Positions 44,901-57,677 of a DNA stretch of 64,000 bases are shown here, piece after piece. The translations under genes and the position numbers were made by a program. How positions within the stretch are numbered: position 1 is the stretch's first letter; every line of letters starts with the position of its first letter. This DNA comes from Monoplex corrugatus. Taxonomy: Eukaryota; Mollusca; Gastropoda; Littorinimorpha; Ranellidae. The stretch lies in the NCBI GenBank assembly GCA_030674185.1, contig JAPXFY010000016.1, positions 49,261,250 to 49,325,249 on the forward strand, read 5' to 3'. The notes below the pieces were generated by a model. It was given only the letters and a program-made list of their open reading frames with translations. It did no database searches and had not been told where the DNA came from.

Positions 44901-47900
44901 CAGATTACAGGGGATACTGACAAGTAAGGACTGAAAACAGATTACAAGGGATACTGTGAGACAAACAGATTACAGGGGATACTGTGAGACAAACAGATTA
45001 CAGATATTATGGGACAAACAGATTACAGGGGATACTGTGAGACAAACAGATTACAGGCGATACTGTGAGACAAACAGATTACAGGAAGATACTGTGAGAC
45101 AAACGGATTACAGGGCGATACAATGAGACAGATTACAGGGGATACTGTGAGACAAACAGATTACAGGAATACTGTAAGACAAACAGATTACAGGGGATAC
45201 TGTGAGACAAACAGATTACAGGGGATACTGTGAGACAAACAGATTACAGGCGATACTGTGAGACAAACAGATTACAGGGATACTGATGAGACAAACAGAT
45301 TACAGGTGATACTAGTGAGACAAACAGATTACAGGATACTGTGAGACAAACAGATAACAGGGATACTGTGAGACAAACAGATTACAAAGGATACTGTAGA
45401 CAAACAGATTACAGGGGATTACTATCAGACAAACAGATTACAGGGATACTGTGAGACAAACAGATTAAGGGATACTGTGAGACAAACAGATTACAAAGGA
45501 TACTATGAGACAAACAGATAACAGGGGATACTAGTGAGACAAACAGATACAGGGGATACTGTGAGCAACAGATTACAGGGGATTATGTGAGACAAACAGA
45601 TTACAAAGGATACTAGTGAGACAAACAGATTACAGGGCGATACTGTGAGACAAACAGATTACAGGGCGATACTATGAGACAAACAGATTACAGGGGATAC
45701 TGTGAGACAAACAGATTACAGGGGATACTGTGAGACAAACAGATTACAGGGGATACTGTGAGACAAACAGATTACAGGGGATACTGTGAGACAAACAGAT
45801 TACAGGGGATACTGTGAGACAAACAGATTACAGGGGATACTGTGAGACAAACAGATTACAGGGGATACTGTGAGACAAACAGATTACAGGCGATACTATG
45901 AGACAAACAGATTACAGGGGATACTGTGAGACAAATAGATTACAGGGGATACTGTCAGACAGATTACAGGGGATACTGTGAGACAAATGATTATAGGGGA
46001 TACTGTGAGACAAACAGATTACAGGCGATAATATGGGACAAACAGATTACAGGGGATACTATGGGACAAACAGATTACAGGGGATACTGTGAGACAAACA
46101 GATTACAGGGGATACTGTGAGACAGACAGATTACAGGCGATACTATAAGACAAACAGATTACAGGGGATACTGTGAGACAAACAGATTACAGGGGATACA
46201 ATGAGACAGATTACAGGGGATACTGTGAGACAAACAGATAACAGGGGATACTGTGAGACAAACAGATTATAGGGGATACTATGAGACAAACAGATTACAG
46301 GGGATACTGTGAGACAAACAGATTACAGGGGATACTGTGAGACAAACAGATTATAGGGGATACTATGAGACAAACAGATTATAGGGGATACTGTGAGACA
46401 AACAGATTACAGGCGATACTATGAGACAAACATATTACAGGGGATACTGTGAGACAAATGATTACAGGCGATACTATGAGACAAACAGATTACAGGGGAT
46501 ACTGTGAGACAAACAGATTACAGGCGATACTACGAGACAAACATATTACAGGGGATACTGTGAGACAAACAGATTACAGGCGATACTATGAGACAAACAT
46601 ATTACAGGGGATACTGTGAGACAAAATGATTACAGGGGATACTGTGAGACAAACAGATTACAGGCGATACTATGAGACAAACAGATTACAGGGATACTTA
46701 TGAGACAAACAGATTACAGGGATACTATGAGACAAACATATTACAGGGAATACTGTGAGACAAACAGATTACAGGCGATACTATGAGACAAACAGATTAC
46801 AGGGGATATATAAGACAAACAGATTACAGGGGATACTGTGAGACAAACAGATTACAGGGGATACTATAAGACAAACAGATTACAGGCGATACTATGAGAC
46901 AAACATATTACAGGGATACTGTGAGACAAACGTTACAGGGATACTATAGACAAACAGATTACAGGGGATACTATGAGACAAACAGATTACAGGCGATACT
47001 ATGAGACAAACAGATTACAGGGGATACTGTGGACAAACAGATTACAGGGGATACTGATGAGACAAACAGATTACAGGGGATACTGTGAGACAAACAGATT
47101 ACAGGCGATACTATGAGACAAACAGATTACAGGGGATACTGTGAGACAAGAACAGGGATATGTGAGACAAAGATACAGGGGATACTATAAGACAAACAGA
47201 TTACAGGGATACTGTGAGACAAACAGATTACAAGGGATACTGTGAGACAAACAGTAAATTACATGGGGATACTGATGAGACAAACAGATTACAAGGGGAT
47301 ACTGTGAGACAAACAGATTACAGGGGATACTGTGAGACAAACAGATTACAGGGGATACTATGAGACAAACAGATTACAGGGGATACTGTGAGACAAACAG
47401 ATTACAGGGGATACTGTGAGACAAACAGATTACAGGGGATACTGTGAGACAACAGATTACAGGGGATACTGTGAGACAAACAGATTACAGGGGATACTGT
47501 GAGACAAACAGATTACAGGGGATACTGATGAGACAAACAGATTACAGGGGATACTGTGAGACAAACAGATTACAGGGGATACTATGAGACAAACAGATTA
47601 CAGGGGATACTGTGAGACAAACAGATTACAGGGGATACTATGAGACAAACAGATTACAGCGGATACTGTGAGACAAACAGATTACAGGGGATACTGTGAG
47701 ACAAACATATTACAGGGGATACTATGAGACAAACATATTACAGGGGATACTGTGAGACAGATTACAGGGGATACTGTGAGACAAACAGATAAGATTAAAG
47801 GGGATACTATGAGACAAACAGATTACAGGGGATACTATGAGACAGATTACAGGGGATACTATGAGACAAACAGATAAGATTAAAGGGGATACTATGAGAC

Positions 47901-49691
47901 AAACAGCACTTAGATTTGATTTTATCAAGATTTTGCGCTACATAAATATTGTAATTATTATTATAAAAGGAGATACTATGAGACAGAGGGAATATTACAA
48001 GACAAACAGATTAAAGGGGATACTATAAGACAAACAGATTAGAGAGGATACTATGAGACAAACAGATTAGAGAGGATACTATGAGACAAACAGATTAGAG
48101 AGGATACTATGAGACAAACAGATTAGAGAGGATACTATGAGACAAACAGATTAGAGAGGATACTATGAGACAAACAGATTACAGAGGATACTATGAGACA
48201 AACAGATTAGAGAGGATACTATGAGACAAACAGATTAGAGAGGATACTATGAGACAAACAGATTACAGAGGATACTATGAGACAAACAGATTAGAGAGGA
48301 TACTATGAGACAAACAGATTACAGAGGATACTATGAGACAAACAGATTAGAGAGGATACTATGAGACAAACAGATTACAGAGGATACTATGAGACAAACA
48401 GAGAGACAAGAGTGTGGAGTTTGTAGTTTGTTCAAGAGGAGTTGAGTGCACTTGAATAATTCCATATATGCTCCAACTAAATCCGCCTGGTAAACATTCA
48501 AGCATGACCAGCCAGATACTGTTATCATGGCTGGCATCAGAGCTGTGGGAAACCACTAATACAGGCTCAGGGAAAAGAAGGGAACATTTTTCCACATCGC
48601 TTTTGTTGTTTGTGGACAGGAGGGGTATTATATCCCATGCACAAAAGTGGTTGCTGGAAATAAAAAGTTATAATGCAATTATGAACCTCTTATATCTCTT
48701 AGTGGATGCCACCACAAAGGTTATTGCAACTCTCTCTTACTTATATCTCAATTAAATACATCCACAAAGGAAACTGCAAACCTGTTTGACTAATACTTCT
48801 ATTAAATACCACCAAAATGGGAGTTTGCACATTTCCCTGTCTCCATTAAATACCAACACAAAGTGAGTTGCAAATCCCTCTTAACTTATCTCTCCACTTT
48901 ATACCACAATTAATGGAGTTGCAAATCTTGCAAATCTACTGAATACCACCACAAAGTGAGTTGCAAATCTCTCTTACTTATATCTACATTAAATACCATC
49001 ATAACCAGTTGCAAATCTCTCTTACACCTCCACTAAATACCACAACAAAAGGAGCTGCAAATTTCTCTTATTATCTCCATTAAATATCACAAAAGAGGGA
49101 ATCACTACTTTCTCTTAATCTCCACTGAATCACCACAAAGGGAGTTGCAAATCTCTCCTATAGCTCCATTACATACCACCACAGAGAGAGTTGCAAATCT
49201 CTATCAACCACATCTCCATTAGTTAACACCGTGAGGGATTTGCGAATTTCTCTTACTTTCACCTCCATTAAATTGTTGCACAAAGAGTGTAAGATCTGTC
49301 CGACTTAGATTTCCATGAAAAACTACTGAAAGAAATCTCTCACCTGTACTGTGATGTTGGCTGTTCGCTGCAGGTCTAAAAAGGTAACGCTGCCTTCCAC
49401 TTGCATGAAAGCAGTGGTGTCTCGTGGAGAGATAGCCCAGGTCACCACCACCTGCCCATAGATCCCTGTCGCTCGGCTCAGCTCGACCTTGGCAGTGCCA
49501 TCATAGGCTGGGCTGTACTCCCCTGGTTCTCCAATCAGCACATTTCTCGAGGCAGGAACAATGGAGATGGTTCCACTTGCTCCGGGGTCAGGCAGGATGA
49601 TTATTGTGGCATCTGCCTCTGTCATTCATGGACAGAAAAAAATGGTTAAAGATTATCAGGTGTTCTCTGACAAATATTTATTACTATTACT

Positions 49692-49732
<41 letters not shown>

Positions 49733-52177
49733 TGTCATCAACAATCATTTTTATGTAGTGCTACTCTCCAAAACTTATTTGGGCTCACTGTGCATTACAC
49801 AGACTTTTTTAGTGAAAAATAAGTGGGCCACACTCCACTACATGTATATTGTTGCACAGTCTGCATCTCTGGCAGGTGTGCATGCTGGGTGTTTTCATGT
49901 TTCTTTAGCCTGCCGCTGATATAATTGGCCACACTCCATTACATGTATATTGTTGCACAGTCTGCATCTCTGGTAGGCGTGCATGCTGGGTGTTTTCATG
50001 TTTCTTTAGCCTGCCGCTGATATAACTGGCCACACTCCATTACATGTATATTGTTGCACAGTCTGCATCTCTGGTAGGCGTGCATGCTGGGTGTTTTCAT
50101 GTTTCTTTAGCCTGCCGCTGATATAATTGGCCACACTCCATTACATGTATAGTGTTGCACAGTCTGCATCTCTGGTAGGTGTGCATGCTGGGTGTTTTCA
50201 TGTTTCTTTAGCCTGCCGCTGATATAATTGGCCACACTCCATTACATGTATAGTGTTGCACAGTCTGCATCTCTGGTAGGTGTGCATGCTGGGTGTTTTC
50301 ATGTTTCTTTAGCCTGCCGCTGATATAACTGGCTACACTCCATTACATGTATATTGTTGCACAGTCTGCATCTCTGGTAGGTGTGCATGCTGGGTGTTTT
50401 CATGTTTCTTTAGCCTGCCGCTGATATAATTGGCCACACTCCATTACATGTATATTGTTGCACAGTCTGCATCTCTGGTAGGTGTGCATGCTGGGTGTTT
50501 TCATGTTTCTTTAGCCTGTCGCTGATATAACTTACCAGATCTTGAATGTTCATATTTGATATTCTGATATGTATATGTACAAAGGGGGTTTAGGCACTGG
50601 CAGGTCTGCACACATGTTGACCTTGAAAACTAGAAAAAAATCTCTACCCTTCATCCTCCGAACAGAGGCATCTAGGTGGATCAAACCTTGGACATTCCCA
50701 CTGAAAGTCCACTGTTTACCCGCTTCAGGTAGCATACGGTGTCCAGAAATGTGCATTTTTGTTTCTAGACTTCTATTCAAGATACATTCTGCCCCTATCA
50801 CACATTTTTCCCCCTGGATCCAAGCAATGTTTTCCTGATATATGTGCCCACTGTTTGTCCTGCACTAAACAGGCTGCATGTTGCTGCACTGTCTGTAGAT
50901 TCTTTGGGGGGTGTACATGCTGGAAATTTTCATTTTTCTATGAGCCACCAAACACAGATGTATATGACTTACAGGATCTTTAACCCTTTGACTCCTTCAC
51001 CCTATTCCCCAGCTTCCTGCAGGGTGCAGGAATCAAAGGCTTAAGTTTTTGCTGTGCTTTCATGGTTGACAATGCAGGATGCTGGTGGACAGGGTGCGAA
51101 AGTCAAAGGGTTAACATGCATATTTGATTGCTGGGTGTACATCACACGAAGGGGGATCACATACTAGCAGGTCTGCATGTATTAACCGTGGAGGTCAACA
51201 AAATGTTTATCCCTCACCCAGCACCCTACCACCCAGGCAAGGCTGGACTAAGACCTGATTGGAAATCCAACACCCTAAGCACCTGTCTATCATGCCCATC
51301 TGTGCTACATTTGAACTCTATACCTGTGGGGGAGATATCAGCATTATTGTCAGCAGACTGAAGAGACACGATGAACGTTTCTCGGCCCTCCAGCACTGCA
51401 TCAGGACGGGACTGCAAGGTGAGTGTTTGTTCCACTTGGTCCTGTCAAGGGCATGAACAGGTAAGGTCAAATGCACTGACTGGACATTGAACAGATAAGG
51501 TCAAATGCACTGACTGGACATGAACAAAAACAAATCAGGTTAAATGCACTAATTGGATATGAACAGATAAGGTTAAATACACTAACTGGACATGAACAGA
51601 TAAGGTCAAATGCACTAACGGGATATGAACAGATAAGGTCATTTACACTAACTGGACATGAACAGATAAGGTCGAATGCATTAACTGGACATAAACAGAT
51701 AAGATCAAACGCACTTACAGGACATGAACAGATAAGGTCAAATGCACTAACTGGACATGAACAGATCAGTTCAAATGTAATAACTTGAAACTTCATGTCA
51801 GAGTGAAGATGTGACTCATATTTTGGTGATAATCCATATAAAAAGAGAAGACACACTTTGTTTGGCTATAAACGTTGGGCGCACACCCACACACACACAC
51901 ACATACACACATACACACACACATGCACACCACACACACTCTCTCTCTCTCTCTTACACACACACATGCAGGCATACATGCACACAAGTCTGAACACACA
52001 TATATACACACAAACAGTCATGCATTCATACACATCTAAACACACACACACATATGTGCATGCATGCACATTTGAACACACACACACATGTACATATGCA
52101 TGCACACACACACATACGCATGCACACTAATTAACATCACATAGACACTAATTAACATCACATAGACACACTCAAAC

Positions 52178-52222
<45 letters not shown>

Positions 52223-52848
52223 GTACTGACCGGTAAAAACTGCAGGGAGCCCTCAAGTGGAGGTACAAAATCCTCCTGGGCCTCAGCACTGAGTCTCCAG
52301 CGTACGTTGACTACCCCTTGTGACCCCTGCACTCTCTGCACGGTAAGAACTGCACGACCACGTGAGTCACTCAGTGTCTGGGACTCCTGGATCTCAACCT
52401 GTTAAACAGCAAGAAGGAATCATACTTTACAGAATAACATCATACTTTACTCAATAACATCATACTTTATACAATAACATCATACTTTACACAATAGCAT
52501 CATACTTTACACAATAACATACTTTACACAATAACATCATACTTTACACATCATACTTAACACAATAACATCATACTTTACACAATAACACTATACTTTA
52601 CACAATAACACCATGCTTAACACAATAACATCATACTTAACACAACATCATACTTAACATCATACTTAATGCAATAACACCATACTTAACACATTAAGGT
52701 AGAAAGAAACTCTAGGGAGAGCTAGACAACAGAAGGTCTTCAGAGAAGTAACCCCCTTTAGACAAGTGTTTCGGCCCTGAATTCCTTACACTCTCGGGGG
52801 GCCGGGCCACATCCAGGTCATGACTCCTGGATGCCCTTCTGCTGTTGT

Positions 52849-52879
<31 letters not shown>

Positions 52880-55800
52880 CCCACGCCGGGGATCGAACCT
52901 GGGCGATTCTGCGCTTCAGAACTGCAGTACGCGGTTTTACCAATGTGCTAACGGGGCACACATCATCTGTAGGGAATTTAATCCTTATGAAGTTCACTTT
53001 TTTGGTTCCTCCTTGCCCAGATCCAGCTTGAGCTCCTTTCTGCTGCCTCTGCCATCGCTTTAAGGGCTCTAGTCCTCTTCTTCCCAGAAATGGCGAGTTG
53101 TTTCATGAGATCATAAGCGGAGGTGCCCACAAACCCTCTTGCCCCGACCTCTATGGCGAAGAGTTTGACCCGCAGACCTGCTTTCTTCAGGGTGCTGGCA
53201 AGACCGGCGTATTTTTCGGTCTTGTAGATATGTGCTTCTTCCATTCTGCTTTCGTATGGCACAGTGAGTTCTATCAGAATCACTTGTTTCGAGGAGTCAG
53301 AGTGGAGAGCGATGTCTGGTCTCATGCCTGTCTTGCTGATGACATCTGGGTAATTTCTCCACTCTGGGAGGTCTGCTTACACTCCCAGTCGACTGCTCCA
53401 TCCAGAAGACCCTTTGGCAATGTGCTGGTTGTCATAGCCCTTTCGGGCCAGACCTGTTTCCCTCCTGCTTTGTAGAACGTTGTCATAGCAATTGGTGCGT
53501 TTGGGGTCATGGTTTTTTCGCTAACCACATCTGTGATCACTTTCAGAACTTGGTTGTGCCTCCATGTATACCTTCCTTGGGCTAGCGCTACTTTGCAAGA
53601 GCTTAGGACATGTTCCACTGTTTGTTTCTTCTGACAGAGCGGACATGCTGGGTCGTCTGCTTTCCCCCATTTCACTAAGTTTGCATTCGAGGGGAGCAGG
53701 TCATATACAGATCTGAGGAGGAAGCTTATCCTTAGAGGAGCCATGTGCCACATATCGTTCCAGCTGAGACTTCTTTGGAGTGCACTGTCCCATGTTGTCC
53801 ATTGCCCCTGTTGACCTTGCTGGACTGCCTTCTGCACTCTTTTGACGTCTTCTTCTTCCTTCAACTCCTGTATGATCATGTCTCTTTTTTCCTTCCCTTT
53901 GGCTTTGGACCACCACTGCATTTTTGTTGCTCCCAGTCCCTGTCTGTTGGTTTGCGTGTGTCCAATTATTTCTTTGATGCTGAGGTTTCTCTTGGCATTG
54001 TTTACAGCCTCTTGGACTTTCCACTTTCTGCCCGTTCTCAGCTTTGGATGAACTGCTCTCACGATATTGTCCTCCGATTCCTCCAGCATGCTCAACAGTC
54101 TTGCTTTTCCAACTTTGTATTCCTCCACTATGGATTTGAGAGGTAGCTTCAGCATTGCTTGACGACAGTAGAATGCAACATCAGTGAGACCAGGTGGGAC
54201 ACCGAGCCATTTTCTTGTGTATTTGTTGATTTTGGCTTCCATTGCTTCGACTGTGCTGGTGCAAATGTCATAGATTAGCAGTGGCCACAGCAGCTTTGGT
54301 ATCAGCATGAACTGTAGACACCAGACTTTGTATTTGCCTGGCAGTCCGCAGTTATCTATTTTCTTCAGGCCTTCTTCTGCTGTTTGCTTGGTTTCACATC
54401 CCCTTTGTGTGTCTTTCAGGGAGTCATCATACCATCTTCCGAGACTTTTTACTGGCTCTTCTGTGACAGTGGGGATGGCTTGGTTGGCTACCATGAATTT
54501 GACTGAATCTGCCACTTTTCCTTTTCGCAGTGAGAGACTTCGGGATTTCTTAGGTTTGAACCTCATTCTTGAAGAGGCCACCAGCTCATCCAGCTGCTTT
54601 ATGATTTGGTGTGTCTCTTCCTCATCCGTGGACAAGACTGTTGTGTCATCCATGAAAGCTTTCAGAGGAGGCATCTGGTATCCATCTCCCAGATTCACTG
54701 GACCTGAACTCTTCATTGCAGCTTTCAAGATGACTTCCATTGCCAACACGAACAGTATGGGAGAGATTGCACAGCCCATTGCAATGCCCACCTCTAGGTC
54801 TATCCAGTCCGTGGTGTATTCTTTGGTAGAGAACCGCATTGAGAACCCTTGGAAATACTTCCTCAGCATTGTTCGGATGTTTTCTGGGATGTGATACATT
54901 TCAAGAGCCAGCTGGATCATATCGTGTGGAACTGATCCATATGCATTCGCCAGATCAAGCCAAACTACGTCAATGTCTCTCTTCTCTGTTCTTGCTTTTT
55001 GGATGGCATCCCAAATCAACGTGGCATGTTCCAAGCATCCAGGCATTCCTGGTATGCCTCCCTTTTGGACTGACATATCCAGATACTTGTTTTCAGTCAG
55101 GTATTTTGTCAATCTTGCTGCCATAACAGAGAAGAAGATTTTCCCCTCGACGTTCAGAAGTGATATTGGCCTGAACTGATTGATGCTGCTGGAGTTCTGC
55201 TCCTTCGGAATGTACACTCCTTCAGCTCTCATCCATTGGTCGCTGATCTTCTGGTTCCTCCATGCTGATCGAATCATCTTGTGGAGCCACTCGAGCACTT
55301 TTGGGCATTTCTTGTAGAGCAGGTATGGTATTCCGTTTGGTCCAGGTGCTGACTTGGCTCTGGCTTTCTTTACTACGTTCTTCACTTCATCCAGTGTTGG
55401 TGGTTTGTTATTGAATTTTCCTTCTGGCGCTGCAGGCCAAACCAGATTCTGGATTTCAAGTGGTGCCTCGCGCTGAGAATCGGAATATGTTTCCCTGAGA
55501 TGCTGCTCTAGGGTTTCCTTGCCCACTGTGAGAGTCCCTGATTTGGGTTGTTCAAACAGCTTTCTTGCAAAGTCAAAGGGATCTTTGAAGAAACGATCTT
55601 GAGTCTTCTTCTTTTTGCTCTTTCTTCGCCTTGCTGATTCCACTTTGCTGAGAGCATTGTGTTTGGCCTTCAGATCTTTCCAGAGTTCCAGGAGCCCTTG
55701 CTTCTCGAATTCTGAGGCAGTTTTCATTCGCTTTTTAAGCTTCCTTTTCTCCCTCCGGATGCTCTCCATCTGTTGCTGTCTTCTGGATTTCTGGGGAGGC

Positions 55801-57371
55801 GTTTTTGTCTTTGGCTGCTTCACTCCATAAGTGTCCTGCAGATAGAGTATATGATGTCTCCGTATGTGTCAAGTTTGTGTTCCAGCGTACTGTTCCCTAT
55901 TAGCGCATTCAGCTTAAGGACAAGTTCCTCATCTAATTTCTCCCATTGTTCTTTTGCACCGGCAGGCGGCAAATTAACATCATACTTAACAGGCAGGCGG
56001 CAAATTAACATCATACTTAACACAACAACATCATACTTAACACAACAATATCAAACTTAACACAACACCATATTTAACGCAATAACATCATACTTAATGC
56101 AATAATATCATACTTAACACAATAACATCATACTTAACAACATCATAACACAATAACACCATACTTTACGCAACACCACCCTATTTAACACAATAACATC
56201 ATACTTTACACAATAACATCATACTTAACACAGCAGCAGCATACTTAACACAACAACATCATACTTCCCATAATAACACCATACTTAACACAATAACATT
56301 ATTTGGCCTTTTGGCATGATAGCCAAGTGGTTAGGAAACTTCCAATCAGAGGTCAGAAAGTTTGAGTTCGATTCTGTCTCAGTACTGCCTGGTGGGTAAA
56401 CGGTGGAATTCCAGTCTTGGGCAAACAGTGGAATTCCAATCTTGTGTAAACAGTGGAATGCCAATCTGGGGTAAATGGTGGAATTCCAATCTTGGGTAAA
56501 CAGTGGAATGTCAATCTTGGGTAAACAGTGGAATGCCAATCTTGGGTAAACAGTGGAATGCCAATCTTGGGTAAATGGTGGAATGCCAATCCTGGGTAAA
56601 CAGTGGAATTCCCATCTTGGGTAAATTGTGAAATTCCCATTTTGGGTAAACAGTGGAATTCCCATTTTTGGTAAATTGTGAAATTCCAATCCTGGATAAA
56701 CAGTGGAATTCCAATCCTGGGTAAACAGTGGAATTCCAATCCTGGGTAAACAGTGGAATTCCAGTCCTGGGTAAACAGTGGATTTCCACTCTTGGGTGAA
56801 TTGTAGAATTCCAATCTTGGGTGAACTGTGGAATTCCTATCCTGGGTAAATTGTGGAATGCTAATCTTGGATAAACAGTGGAATTCCAGTCCTGGGTAAA
56901 CAATGGAATTCCAATCCTGGGTAAATTATGGAATGCTAATCTTGGTTAAACAGTGAATTCCAATCTTGGGTAAACAGTGGAATTCCAATCTTGGGTAAAC
57001 AGTGTAGTTCCACTCTTGGGTAAACAGTGGAGTTCCAATCTTGGGTAAACAGTGGAATTCCAATCTCCTAGGTCAATACATGGCCAGACCTGTTAGTGCC
57101 TGAACCCTCAGCATATGTGTATTCATGCAGAACATCAAATACAGACATTAAAGATCCAGTATGCCATGCAAGTGTTCGGTGGCATATGGAAACATGAAAA
57201 CACCCAGCATGCATAATAACCAAAGCAGATTATGCAGCAGCAAAACACCAGTGCAGTGTCGGCCAAACAATGTGAACTAGAAAACACTGCTTGAAGTGAA
57301 AAGAACCTTATCATATCTATTAGAATGAAGATTATTTCTGACCTTAACATTAAAGACCTCAAAACCCCACA

Positions 57372-57416
<45 letters not shown>

Positions 57417-57590
57417 ACACACACACCACACACACACAAAAACAACAATGGGCCGACTACTTGCGGCATGATCATTCTCTCTCTTTCTCTCTCACACACA
57501 TACACATGAACAAACCACCACCAAACAACAACACCAAGAAGAAGAAGAAAACAACAACAACCACCATCACCAAACAACAACAACAAAAAC

Positions 57591-57621
<31 letters not shown>

Positions 57622-57634
57622 CACACACACACAC

Positions 57635-57677
<43 letters not shown>

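Larger units (their letters stand above)
52694..55990 (-). mobile_element. R2/R4-type non-LTR retrotransposon with restriction-like endonuclease
   Basis: This minus-strand element lies within the catacttaacac minisatellite. Its single ORF (55823-52978, two frame breaks) encodes RT, a CCHC finger and a C-terminal restriction-like nuclease. Upstream coding to about 55965 is in another frame. The 3' region (52694-52977) holds a tRNA-like segment and a poly-A tract. A 31-base direct duplication (55961-55991 and 55992-56022) marks the 5' junction. There is no APE-type endonuclease. The clade within the R2/R4/Hero-type group is not settled. Confidence 0.85.

Noticed and set aside
36575..48400. CRISPR-like arrays of regular short repeats
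   Set aside because: The repeats are head-to-tail without unique spacers, lie in introns of an animal gene, and have no cas genes nearby.
53745..54894. Plus-strand frames up to 195 codons within the R2-like element
   Set aside because: They are antisense shadows of the RT ORF, without recognisable motifs.
56285..56903. Frames of 130-153 codons with I-P-L-F-T-Q-D-W-N-S words
   Set aside because: Translation of the 25-bp array inside a SINE; same cause as the other satellites.
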